Positions 9,305 through 17,517 of a stretch of 64,000 bases of DNA are shown here, piece after piece. Positions within the stretch are counted from its first letter, which is position 1. Every line of letters starts with the position of its first letter. The notes beneath the pieces are model-generated. The model was not told the origin of the DNA. It searched no databases and saw nothing but the letters and a program-made list of their open reading frames with translations. Origin of the DNA: Pseudomonas tohonis (GTDB taxonomy: Bacteria; Pseudomonadota; Gammaproteobacteria; Pseudomonadales; Pseudomonadaceae); assembly GCF_012767755.2 (NCBI RefSeq), contig NZ_AP023189.1, positions 4,838,001-4,902,000 on the forward strand, given 5' to 3'. The position numbers were made by a program, and so were the translations under genes.

Positions 9305-9315
9305 TTGTTGTTATT
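9305..9315 (-). promoter_or_regulatory. Hfq/Crc-type CA motif upstream of putP
   Basis: The minus strand reads AATAACAACAA, which contains two overlapping perfect matches to AAnAAnAA: AATAACAA and AACAACAA. It lies 20-30 bases before the putP ATG, just ahead of the GGGGAG ribosome site. In Pseudomonas, Hfq with Crc binds such motifs to block translation when preferred carbon is present. Proline use is a plausible target. Confidence 0.6.
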
Positions 9316-9397
9316 GAGACGCGACGGGTATTCCGCATCTCTCTGGTTGGCATTTGGCAGTTGCTCGTGGCAATTACCGATTGGTTTGCGGGCCCGG

Positions 9398-9677
9398 CGC
9401 AACCCTTGGGGTGCAACCTCTGCCCGTCATCGGTGCTCAGGCGTCATGCCTCGCCGCAGGACGAGACGCCGAGCCACCCGGACTGCACCGGGTCGTCCTG
9501 GTCCGGTCTGGCTACGTCGGATCGCCTCCCGGTCAAGTGTCGACCCGGGCGCGCGAAAGGGACAGCGGAATGTAGAGAGCGCAGGCCGCCTTTTCTTTCG
9601 AAAAGCTCCGGAGTTATTGCCAAATTCTCTGACTGTCCGACAAGACGTGCAACCCGGTTGCACCATAAGGTGCAACC
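9398..9677. repeat. TGCAACC motif copies in the putP upstream gap
   Basis: The 406-base gap (9286-9691) holds no convincing gene but repeats one motif. There is CGCAACCC at 9398-9405 and GGTGCAACC at 9410-9418. A perfect dyad, GTGCAAC-CCG-GTTGCAC, spans 9647-9663. GGTGCAACC occurs again at 9669-9677. The arrangement suggests a protein-binding site, for example for the PruR-type AraC regulator of proline genes. The dyad lies about 360 bases from the putP start and only about 28 bases past the globin stop, so its target is unclear. Confidence 0.45.
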
Positions 9678-9691
9678 ACCGCTCTGCAATG

Positions 9692-10114
9692 CTACTTGTG
9701 GATGACCTGACCGCGCATCGGAGCGAGGCGCGCGAGCAGGCGATTCTGCGTGCGGCTGGCGATGCCCTCGGCATCCATGGCGTCCTGCAGGTTCTCGACC
9801 AGGGCGTTGAAGTCGCTTTCGGTGAGCTGCTGGCCCTTGTGGCTCTCCTCCATGCTGTCGCCGGTGTACCGGCAGGGGCCGCCGGCCTCGACGCAGAACT
9901 GCTCCACCAGCTTGTCGCGCAGGCGCTCGATGTCGATGTTGCGGAAATGCTCGACGATGCGCGGGTCCCCGGCGATGTTCAGCAGCATCCCTTCGACGAT
10001 GCGGGTGATGCCGGCCTTGCCGCCCAGTTCCTGGTAGAGGCTGTCATCCCCGGGTGGCTGCTGGGCACAGGCGGCCACCAGGGCCAGGGCGGCGGCGATG
10101 AGCAGGCGGTGCAT
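9692..10114 (-). CDS. Lipoprotein truncated globin (group 1-like)
   Basis: A 140-residue protein. It starts with a lipoprotein signal (LLIAAALALVAAC, lipobox cysteine at about 16) and continues as a group 1 truncated globin: LYQELGGKAGITRIVEG, then FCVEAGGPCRYTGDSMEESHKG. The histidine in ESHKG fits the proximal heme ligand. It would bind heme, and so O2 or NO, on the periplasmic side of a membrane, unusual for a globin. GGGGAG precedes the ATG, and 1 base separates it from the DUF3034 stop, so it is the last gene of the four-gene operon. The heme role is inferred from family. Confidence 0.8.
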   Translation of the reverse strand: MHRLLIAAALALVAACAQQPPGDDSLYQELGGKAGITRIVEGMLLNIAGDPRIVEHFRNIDIERLRDKLVEQFCVEAGGPCRYTGDSMEESHKGQQLTESDFNALVENLQDAMDAEGIASRTQNRLLARLAPMRGQVIHK

Positions 10115-10115
10115 G

Positions 10116-10970
10116 TCAGAAGCTCCCCTGCACGGACAGGTAGACGCCGTCCTGGTGGTCGAGGGTGGCGATCTCGCCGAGGCGCGCATAGGCCAGCACC
10201 ACCGCCAGGTTCTTGTTGGGGAAGTAGCCGATGAACAGGTCCGCCCAGTCGCTTTCCCCCGCGAAGCTCAGGTTGTCGGGCTTTTCACGGTATTCGATGC
10301 CAACGGCCCAGTGGCGGTCGGGCAGCACGGCGATGGCGCCTTCCTTGAGCAGCGAGCGCTCGTCGCGCCGGTCACCGCCGAAGCCCAGCAGGCCCAGTTC
10401 GTTGGCCCGGCTGTAGCGCAGCCCGCCATTGAGCAGCAGGTTGTAGCCGAAGGCGCCGCCGAGGATGAGGCGGCTCACGGCGAGGTAGCCCTCGGTGTCT
10501 TCGTCGCGCCGGGCGCCCACCAGGGAGGGGATGAGGAAGTCCTTCTGCCGCTTGTATTGCAGGCCCAGGGACACCTGCGGCAACGGGTCGTAGATCAGGT
10601 CGCCGAACAGCCGCACCTTGAGCCCCACCACATCCTGGCTGAGGGTGTTCTCCGGCAACGACAGGTCGCGGGCCAGGGTGCCGAGGTCGAAGCGCTGGCG
10701 GGCATAGGACAGCTCCACGCGGTTGTCCCAGGAGGCGGCCACCCCGGCGGCGTCGAGGCGGTAGTCGCCGGTCTCGACCCGGGTGGCGAAGGCGGTGGCC
10801 CCCCACTCGCCCTTCTCGCCGTAGCCGGCCAGCACCGCCCAGGGCGTGATGCCGCCGCCGGCGGCGCCTTCGACGCTGGTCGCGCCGCCGGTGGCGAGCA
10901 GGCGTCCTTGGTCGGCGATCGCCGCAGCGGGCAGGGACAGGGCGAGGAGCAGGGCAAGGCATCGGTTCAT
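10116..10970 (-). CDS. DUF3034 family outer-membrane-type protein
   Basis: A 284-residue protein with a signal peptide of about 19 residues ending AIADQGRLL. It has the DUF3034 pattern: LATGGATSVEGAAGGGITPWAV, shown here only as its shorter parts LLATGGAT and GGGITPWAV, then VGLKVRLFGD and LLGFGGDRRDE. Alternating hydrophobic strands and the terminal phenylalanine (VYLSVQGSF) suggest an outer-membrane beta-barrel; this is inference, as the family has no known function. It starts 2 bases after the stop of the EAL gene and lies directly before the globin gene. Confidence 0.75.
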   Translation of the reverse strand: MNRCLALLLALSLPAAAIADQGRLLATGGATSVEGAAGGGITPWAVLAGYGEKGEWGATAFATRVETGDYRLDAAGVAASWDNRVELSYARQRFDLGTLARDLSLPENTLSQDVVGLKVRLFGDLIYDPLPQVSLGLQYKRQKDFLIPSLVGARRDEDTEGYLAVSRLILGGAFGYNLLLNGGLRYSRANELGLLGFGGDRRDERSLLKEGAIAVLPDRHWAVGIEYREKPDNLSFAGESDWADLFIGYFPNKNLAVVLAYARLGEIATLDHQDGVYLSVQGSF

Positions 10971-10972
10971 GG

Positions 10973-13309
10973 TCAGTGCACCGCGGCGAGGGGTGAGCGG
11001 AGTGGCTGGGCGATCCAGGCCTCGAAGGCGGCGGCCGACAGCGGCCGGCTGATCAGGTAGCCCTGGGCGGTGTCGCAGCGCCAGCGTTCGAGCAGGCGCA
11101 GGCTGTGGGCGTGCTCGACGCCCTCGGCGACCACCTTGAGGCCGAGGCTGTGGCTCATCTCGATGGTGGAGCGGACGATCACCGCGTCTTCGCTGGTCTC
11201 GTCCAGCTCGCGGATGAAGGACTGGTCGATCTTCAACTCCTGCACCGGCATGCTCTTGAGCTGCGCGAGGGAGGAGTAGCCGGTGCCGAAATCGTCCACC
11301 GACAGGCTGATGCCCAGCTCGCGCAGGCCATCGAGTACGCGGAGCGCCTGCACGAGGTCGCCCATGACCGCGCTTTCGGTGATCTCGAAGACCACCTGCC
11401 CGGGGTGCACGCGGTAGTTGCGCAGCAGCGCCGACACCCGCTCGACCAGGTCGCGGCTCATCAGGTCGTCGGCGGAGATGTTCAGCGAGACCTGCAGATC
11501 GAGCCCCCGCCCCGCCCATTCCTGGAGCTGGCGCAGCACCTCTTCGATGACCCAGGCGGTGAGCGACTGGATGCTGCCGGTGCGCTCGGCCAGCGGGATG
11601 AACTCGCCGGGCGAGACCATGCCCAGGTGCCGGTGCTGCCAGCGCAGCAGCGCCTCGGCCTGGAGCACCCGGCCTTCGGCGATGTCGAGCTTGGGCTGGT
11701 AGTGCAACACCAGCTCGCCACGCCCGGCGGCGTGGCGCAGGTCGCGGATCAGCACCACCTGGCGTTGCAGGGCGTCGTCGCGGCCCTGCTGGTAGAGCTG
11801 CAGGTGGCCGGGCGACTGGGCGGCGTCCTGCATGGCGATGCTGGCGCGACGCAGCAGTTCGTCCGGCGTGCCACCGTCGGTGGGGTAGCAGGCGATGCCG
11901 ATGCGCGAGTCGATGGCGACGTCGAGGCTGCCGATGCGCAGGGGCCGGAGCAGCAGTTGCTGGAGCTTGTCCGCCGCGGCCACCGCGCTGTCGCGGTCGG
12001 CGCCCTCGAGCAGCAGGAGGAATTCGTCGGCCACCAGGCGCGCCAGGCTGTCGCCGGGCCGCAGGGTGGCCTGCAGGCGCCGGCAGATCTGCTGCAGGGC
12101 CAGGTCGCCGCCGCCTGGCCCGCAGGCTTCGTTGACCGCGCGGAAGTTACCGATGCCCAGGTGCAGCAGCGCGGTGGGACGTGCGGCGGTGATGGCGCTG
12201 CCCAGCCGGTCGAGCGCCAGGGCGCGATTGGGCAGGCCGGTGAGCGAATCGTGCAGGGCGTTGTGGGCGAGCTGGCGCTCGCGCTCGGCGATGTCCTCGC
12301 GCATGCGGTCGATCGCGCCGGCCAATTGCCCGAGCTCGTCGGATCGATGCAGTTCGACGGTGCTCTGGTAGTCGCCTTCACCGATGCGCCGGGTCGCGAG
12401 GGCCAGTTGCCGCACCGGCTGCGAAACGCTGCGGGCCAGCAGCAACGCGCCGGCGAGGGAGCCGAGCAGCGCGCAGAGGGCGATCAGCAGGATGTCCCGG
12501 TCCAGCGGCGCGAAGGCCTCCTGGGCCTGCTCCAGGGATTTGTGCAGGAGCAGCAGGACCTGGTAGTCCGCCCCGCTGGACAGCACCAGGCGGCGCCCCA
12601 TGTAGCGCTGCTCGCCGATGCGCAGGATGTCGCCATCGCGGGTCTTGATCTCGCTCCTGAGCGCCTCCTCCAGATCACCCGGCAACGTGCTGAGCCAGAT
12701 GTCCGGCTTGCCCGCCTGGGTCGCCACCAGGCTCATGTCGAGGTGGGTGAGCTCGCGCATCTCGCTGGCGAAGTCGGCGTCCAGGCGAAAGCCCATCACC
12801 ACGCGCGCGATGGGGATGGGCGCGGTGACATTGGCCTCGACCAGCAGGTAGATGTCGTCGTCGATGGGTTGCAGCAGGCCCTGCCCGCCATTGCGCTGGT
12901 GCTCCTGCATCAGTTCGGCGAGGCGCGCCGAGGAGTCGCTGCCGACCCGCGCGGCGGTGGAGACCTGCAGCTTGCCGTCCATGCCCAGGAGCATCACCGC
13001 ACCGGCGTTGATGCGTGCACCGGAGTTGCCGAGGGCGGAGCGGATGGTTTCCTCGTCGCCGCTGGAAACGGCCTCCTTGAAGCCGAAGTCGGCCGCCAGC
13101 ACCTGCACGGCGTCGTGCAACTGGCGGCTGCGCGACTCCAGCAGGCGCCCGAAGACGCGCCCACCGATATCCAGCTCCTCGCGCGCCTGGGCCTGCACGG
13201 CGGCGCCGGTGGCGACCTTGACGGCGAAGTACAGCGCGCCGATCACCACCAGCAGCAGCAGGATGAGGACGCAGGCGATGCGCGCCTGGAAGCTGTTACT
13301 GAGCCTCAC
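10973..13309 (-). CDS. Membrane Cache-HAMP-GGDEF*-EAL c-di-GMP phosphodiesterase
   Basis: A 778-residue inner-membrane sensor. A first helix lies at about residues 10-30, then a Cache-like periplasmic domain, a second helix near 275-295, HAMP, a GGDEF domain and a C-terminal EAL domain. The GGDEF site reads VADEF, so cyclase activity is unlikely. The EAL site looks intact: EALLRWQH, FEITES, DDFGTGYSS and KIDQSF. It probably degrades c-di-GMP in response to a periplasmic signal. Its start overlaps the end of the cupredoxin-like gene by 14 bases and its stop is 2 bases from DUF3034, so the operon is tightly coupled. Confidence 0.88.
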   Translation of the reverse strand: MRLSNSFQARIACVLILLLLVVIGALYFAVKVATGAAVQAQAREELDIGGRVFGRLLESRSRQLHDAVQVLAADFGFKEAVSSGDEETIRSALGNSGARINAGAVMLLGMDGKLQVSTAARVGSDSSARLAELMQEHQRNGGQGLLQPIDDDIYLLVEANVTAPIPIARVVMGFRLDADFASEMRELTHLDMSLVATQAGKPDIWLSTLPGDLEEALRSEIKTRDGDILRIGEQRYMGRRLVLSSGADYQVLLLLHKSLEQAQEAFAPLDRDILLIALCALLGSLAGALLLARSVSQPVRQLALATRRIGEGDYQSTVELHRSDELGQLAGAIDRMREDIAERERQLAHNALHDSLTGLPNRALALDRLGSAITAARPTALLHLGIGNFRAVNEACGPGGGDLALQQICRRLQATLRPGDSLARLVADEFLLLLEGADRDSAVAAADKLQQLLLRPLRIGSLDVAIDSRIGIACYPTDGGTPDELLRRASIAMQDAAQSPGHLQLYQQGRDDALQRQVVLIRDLRHAAGRGELVLHYQPKLDIAEGRVLQAEALLRWQHRHLGMVSPGEFIPLAERTGSIQSLTAWVIEEVLRQLQEWAGRGLDLQVSLNISADDLMSRDLVERVSALLRNYRVHPGQVVFEITESAVMGDLVQALRVLDGLRELGISLSVDDFGTGYSSLAQLKSMPVQELKIDQSFIRELDETSEDAVIVRSTIEMSHSLGLKVVAEGVEHAHSLRLLERWRCDTAQGYLISRPLSAAAFEAWIAQPLRSPLAAVH

Positions 13310-13982
13310 CCGTGGCCCTCTTGAATGCGGCGCCGAAGCCCTTCTCTTCCGGCACCCGGGGTTGTACGGCAGGCGCGCCTTGCAGGGTCAGCGGGAAGCG
13401 CTGGACGAGGCCGGCGGCCGGGACTTCCACCTCGCCCGCGGCGACGGGCAGCATGCCGGCGACCTGGGGGTGCCAGAGGCTGGCGGTGTAGCGCCCGGGT
13501 GGCAGGTCGAGGGCCAGGCGGCCGGCGTCATCGCTGACGGCGAAGAAGGGGTCGTCGGTGATGTAGACGTAGCCGAGCATCCAGTCATGGATGTTGCAGC
13601 CGAGCACGACGACGCCGGGCTTGTCGAATACCACAGGGGCCGCCGGCGTGCCCTGGTAGAGGCGCAGCTCGAAGCGCTTGGCCGGCGAGAAGGAGTAGAC
13701 GTGGTGGCGGATGTTGTCGCTGTTGGGGAAGCTCACGGCGGTGCCGGTGTGCACCGCCAGCACGTAGGGGGCGAATTGCTTGTCGCGCTGGTCCATCACG
13801 GCCGTGTCGGGGATGGCGGCGCTGCCCGAAGGGCCCTTCAGGCTGAGCACCGCATTGCCCAGGGGCTGGCCATGGCCATCGACCACCTCGCCCTGCAGGG
13901 TCGCCGCCGAGAGCGAGCCGCCCAGGCAGCACAAAAGACCGATCAGGCCCACCCCGGGGGCCCATGGAGCGAAGCGCAGCAT
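13296..13982 (-). CDS. Periplasmic cupredoxin-like protein (methylamine-utilization-type)
   Basis: A 228-residue exported protein with a signal peptide ending SLSAATLQG. It carries candidate type-1 copper ligands: HH in NIRHHVYSF, then C, H and M in GCNIHDWMLGY. Homologues are often named methylamine utilization protein although no amine oxidase is nearby here. The C-terminal part resembles a carboxypeptidase-regulatory-like strand domain (LDLPPGRYTASLWHP). I chose the ATG at 13982, preceded by AGGGTGGAAG; a GTG at 13994 is in frame. It is the first gene of the four-gene operon and could supply a copper or redox signal to the Cache sensor. Confidence 0.78.
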   Translation of the reverse strand: MLRFAPWAPGVGLIGLLCCLGGSLSAATLQGEVVDGHGQPLGNAVLSLKGPSGSAAIPDTAVMDQRDKQFAPYVLAVHTGTAVSFPNSDNIRHHVYSFSPAKRFELRLYQGTPAAPVVFDKPGVVVLGCNIHDWMLGYVYITDDPFFAVSDDAGRLALDLPPGRYTASLWHPQVAGMLPVAAGEVEVPAAGLVQRFPLTLQGAPAVQPRVPEEKGFGAAFKRATGEAQ

Positions 13983-14126
13983 GTCGTCTTCCACCCTTTC
14001 AAAGGCCGGCGGGGGCCGGCTCGTGCGCCATGCCCCTGGCCTGTGCGAACCAGTTGGATTGCAGATTAGCTGTCGATCGGCGGAACTTCACGCGGCCCGC
14101 GGAAGCAATTGGCCATCACCGTCGCT

Positions 14127-14879
14127 TCAATGGCCGCTGCGCAGGCGCCGGGGGGTGAGGCCGAGGTAGCGGCGCATGGCGTTGGTCAGGGCGCTCTGGC
14201 TGGAAAAGCCGCATTCCTCGGCGATGCGCACCAGCGCCAGGTCGCTCTCGCGCAGCAGCCGGGCGGCGCGATCGAGGCGGGTCTTGAGCAGGTACTGGTG
14301 GGGACTCAGGCCCACGCTGTCCTTGAACTGGGCATGGAAATGGCTGGGGCTGAGGCAGGCGACCTGGGCCAGTTCGGCGACGCTGATGCGCCGCGCGAGG
14401 TTCTGGCGGATGTGCGCGTCGAGGGGTTCGAGGTCGAGCCCACCGACCGGGCGCCGGGGCGGGTCGGCGAACAGGCGCAGGTGCAGGGCCCGCAGCAGCA
14501 CGCCACCCAGGGAGCGGGCGAGGATCGGGTCGCTGCCGTAGCGCGCCAGCTCGGCGCCGGCGTAGCTCAGGAGGTTCTGGAAATCGGCGTCCAGCTCGGG
14601 GTAGCGCGGGGTCTCGAACAGGCGCACGAGCAGTTCACGGTCTTCGCTGCTGGTGCCCTGCTCGTCCAGGTCGAGGATCAGCATGCGGTTCTCGCCCATG
14701 CCGGCGAACTGGTGTTCGGCATCCCCCGGCACCAGGCAGGCGCGCATGCGGCAGACCTCGCCGCCCCGGCCGTTCACCTCGAATTCGGCGCGGCCAGCCA
14801 GGGACATCACCAGTTGGTGATGACCGTGGGCGTGGGCGTGGGCCTGTTCATCGAGGCGCAGGAGGCGGGCAACTAGCAT
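14127..14879 (-). CDS. pruR: AraC-family regulator, probable PruR
   Basis: A 250-residue AraC protein. The N-terminal half is a cupin-like sensor with a histidine-rich stretch (AHAHAHGHHQ). The last 100 residues hold two HTH motifs: ISVAELAQVACLSPSHFHAQFK, in parts ISVAELAQVA and SPSHFHAQF, then LVRIAEECGFSSQSALTNAM. The position directly beside asrA matches PAO1 pruR (PA0780), the activator of putAP, as I recall it. Here putP is 5 kb away and putA is missing. The symbol rests on synteny, so the role in proline use is likely but not proven. No clear ribosome site precedes the ATG. Confidence 0.72.
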   Translation of the reverse strand: MLVARLLRLDEQAHAHAHGHHQLVMSLAGRAEFEVNGRGGEVCRMRACLVPGDAEHQFAGMGENRMLILDLDEQGTSSEDRELLVRLFETPRYPELDADFQNLLSYAGAELARYGSDPILARSLGGVLLRALHLRLFADPPRRPVGGLDLEPLDAHIRQNLARRISVAELAQVACLSPSHFHAQFKDSVGLSPHQYLLKTRLDRAARLLRESDLALVRIAEECGFSSQSALTNAMRRYLGLTPRRLRSGH

Positions 14880-15046
14880 GGCGGGTCGTGGTCAGAATTT
14901 GCGCATTTTAGGCAAGTGGCCAGCCGTTGCCCAGCACCGCCCGGCAGCACGAGGGCGACCCACGCGCTTGAAAAGCCCGCGATACAGCCCCATCTGCCTC
15001 ACATGCCCCGACCACACGCCTTCAATTCCCAGCTACCAGGTGCCCA

Positions 15047-17446
15047 ATGAGCGATCAGGACATCAACGCCGATCTGGTCGAAGAAGCGACCGCCCCGCAC
15101 AGCACAGGCCTGGTCCTGCCCGGACAGACATTGCCGGACACGGTCTACATCATCCCCATCCACAACCGCCCGTTCTTCCCGGCCCAGGTGTTGCCGGTGA
15201 TCGTCAACGAGGAGCCCTGGGCCGAGACCCTGGAACTGGTGGCCAAGACCGACCATCACTGCCTGGCGCTGTTCTTCATGGAGAACCCGCCGGAGGACCC
15301 GCGCCACTTCGACCCGTCCACCCTGCCGGAACACGGCACCCTGGTGCGCGTGCACCACGCCAGCCGCGAGGGCGGCAAGCTGCAGTTCGTCGCCCAGGGC
15401 CTGTCGCGGGTGCGCATCCGGGGCTGGCTCAAGCGCCATCGCCCGCCCTACCTGGTGGAGGTGGACTACCCGCGCAACCCGGCGGACCAGCGCGACGAGG
15501 TGAAGGCCTACGGGATGGCGCTGATCAACGCCATCAAGGAGTTGCTGCCGCTCAACCCGCTGTACAGCGAGGAGCTGAAGAACTACCTCAACCGCTTCAG
15601 CCCCAACGACCCCTCGCCGCTCACCGACTTCGCCGCCGCGCTGACCAGCGCCCCGGCAAGGGAGCTGCAGGAGGTGCTGGACACGGTGCCGGTGCTCAAG
15701 CGCATGGAGAAGGTGCTGCCGCTGCTGCGCAAGGAAGTGGAGGTGGCGCGCCTGCAGAGCGAGCTCTCCGCCGAGGTGAACCGCAAGATCGGCCAGCACC
15801 AGCGCGAGTTCTTCCTCAAGGAGCAGCTGAAGATCATCCAGCAGGAGCTGGGCATCACCAAGGACGACCGCAGCGCCGACGCCGAGCAGTTCCAGCAGCG
15901 CCTGGTGGGCAAGGTCCTGCCGGAGCAAGCGAAGAAGCGCATAGACGAGGAGCTGAACAAGCTGTCGATCCTTGAGACCGGCTCGCCGGAATATGCGGTG
16001 ACGCGCAACTACCTGGACTGGGCCACGAGCGTGCCCTGGGGCGTGTACGGCAAGGACAAGCTCGACCTCGGCCATGCGCGCAAGGTGCTCGATGCGCACC
16101 ACGCGGGGCTCGACGACATCAAGAACCGCATCCTCGAATTCCTCGCCGTCGGCGCCTTCAAGGGCGAGATCGCCGGCTCCATCGTGCTGCTGGTGGGACC
16201 GCCCGGCGTGGGCAAGACCAGCATCGGCAAGTCCATCGCCGAATCCCTGGGTCGCCCCTTCTACCGCTTCAGCGTCGGCGGCATGCGTGACGAGGCCGAG
16301 ATCAAGGGCCACCGCCGCACCTACATCGGCGCCCTGCCCGGCAAGCTGGTGCAGGCACTGAAGGAAGTGGAGGTGATGAACCCGGTGATCATGCTCGACG
16401 AGATCGACAAGCTCGGCGCCAGCTACCAGGGCGACCCGGCGTCGGCGTTGCTGGAGACGCTGGACCCGGAGCAGAACGTCGAGTTCCTCGACCACTACCT
16501 GGACCTGCGCATGGACCTGTCCAAGGTGCTGTTCGTGTGCACGGCCAACACCCTGGACTCCATCCCCGGGCCCCTGCTCGACCGCATGGAGGTGATCCGC
16601 CTGTCCGGCTACATCACCGAGGAGAAGCACGCCATCGCCAAACGCCACCTGTGGCCGCGCCTGCTGGAGCGCACCGGGGTGCCGAAGGAGCGCCTGTCGA
16701 TCACCGACGGCGCGCTGACCGCGGTGATCGAGGGCTACGCCCGCGAGGCCGGGGTGCGCCAGCTGGAGAAGCAGCTGGGCAAGATCATCCGCAAGTCGGT
16801 GGTCAGGCTGCTGGAGGACCCGGCGACCAGGATCAAGGTCGCGCAGAAGGATCTGGAACCCTTCCTCGGCATGCCGCCGTTCCGCAAGGAGCAACTGCTC
16901 TCGGGCACCGGCGTGATCACCGGGCTGGCCTGGACAAGCATGGGCGGCGCCACGCTGCCGATCGAGGCGACGCGCATCCATACGCTGAACCGCGGCTTCA
17001 AGCTCACCGGCCAACTGGGCGAGGTGATGAAGGAGTCGGCCGAGATCGCCTACAGCTACATCAGTTCGAACCTGAAGAAGTTCGGGGGCGACGCCGGTTT
17101 CTTCGACCAGGCCTTCGTCCACCTCCACGTGCCGGAAGGCGCGACGCCCAAGGATGGCCCCAGCGCCGGCATCACCATGGCCAGCGCCCTGCTCTCCCTG
17201 GCCCGCGACCAGGCACCGAAGAAGGGCGTGGCCATGACCGGCGAGCTGACCCTCACCGGCCAGGTGCTGCCCATCGGCGGGGTGCGCGAGAAGGTGATCG
17301 CCGCGCGGCGGCAGAAGATCTTCGAGCTGGTCATCTCGGAGGCCAACCGCGGCTCCTACGAGGAATTGCCGGACTACCTGCGCGAGGGCATGACGGTGCA
17401 TTTCGCCCGGCGCTTCTCCGATGTCGCCAAGGTGCTGTTCGGCTGA
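15047..17446 (+). CDS. asrA: Lon-like ATP-dependent protease AsrA
   Basis: A 799-residue Lon-family protease with an N-terminal LON domain, a long coiled-coil linker, an AAA+ domain (GPPGVGKTS near residue 384, IMLDEIDKLG) and a C-terminal protease domain. The catalytic serine is 706 (PKDGPSAG) and the lysine 749 (GGVREK), 43 apart as in Lon. The divergent substrate domain and the next gene, icp, match PAO1 PA0779 (asrA), a Lon-like protease tied to the aminoglycoside-induced stress response. It is divergent from pruR. It acts in the cytosol. Confidence 0.87.
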   Translation: MSDQDINADLVEEATAPHSTGLVLPGQTLPDTVYIIPIHNRPFFPAQVLPVIVNEEPWAETLELVAKTDHHCLALFFMENPPEDPRHFDPSTLPEHGTLVRVHHASREGGKLQFVAQGLSRVRIRGWLKRHRPPYLVEVDYPRNPADQRDEVKAYGMALINAIKELLPLNPLYSEELKNYLNRFSPNDPSPLTDFAAALTSAPARELQEVLDTVPVLKRMEKVLPLLRKEVEVARLQSELSAEVNRKIGQHQREFFLKEQLKIIQQELGITKDDRSADAEQFQQRLVGKVLPEQAKKRIDEELNKLSILETGSPEYAVTRNYLDWATSVPWGVYGKDKLDLGHARKVLDAHHAGLDDIKNRILEFLAVGAFKGEIAGSIVLLVGPPGVGKTSIGKSIAESLGRPFYRFSVGGMRDEAEIKGHRRTYIGALPGKLVQALKEVEVMNPVIMLDEIDKLGASYQGDPASALLETLDPEQNVEFLDHYLDLRMDLSKVLFVCTANTLDSIPGPLLDRMEVIRLSGYITEEKHAIAKRHLWPRLLERTGVPKERLSITDGALTAVIEGYAREAGVRQLEKQLGKIIRKSVVRLLEDPATRIKVAQKDLEPFLGMPPFRKEQLLSGTGVITGLAWTSMGGATLPIEATRIHTLNRGFKLTGQLGEVMKESAEIAYSYISSNLKKFGGDAGFFDQAFVHLHVPEGATPKDGPSAGITMASALLSLARDQAPKKGVAMTGELTLTGQVLPIGGVREKVIAARRQKIFELVISEANRGSYEELPDYLREGMTVHFARRFSDVAKVLFG

Positions 17447-17464
17447 CGCCCGCGGTGCCTACCC

Positions 17465-17500
17465 AGGGGCCGGGGCAGCGGATATGCTGCTCCGGCCCTT
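17465..17500 (+). terminator. Strong hairpin between asrA and icp
   Basis: AGGGGCCGGGGCAGC (17465-17479) pairs almost perfectly with GCTGCTCCGGCCCTT (17486-17500), a 15-base stem with two G-T wobble pairs and a 6-base loop. No T-tract follows. It fills most of the 71-base gap and ends 18 bases before the icp start. It may end or weaken asrA transcription before icp. Confidence 0.5.
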
Positions 17501-17517
17501 GAACGACGGAGCCGTCC

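Noticed and set aside
11105..13324. A 739-codon plus-strand frame opposite the EAL gene
   Set aside because: Antisense shadow of a GC-rich gene; no recognisable protein family.
13296..13982. Methylamine catabolism from the common family name
   Set aside because: No methylamine dehydrogenase or maturation genes are present; only a cupredoxin-like fold is supported.
14999..17401. An 800-codon open frame on the minus strand opposite asrA
   Set aside because: It mirrors the asrA coding sequence, is rich in Gln, His, Val and Ala as expected from high-GC antisense frames, and has no domain or ribosome site.
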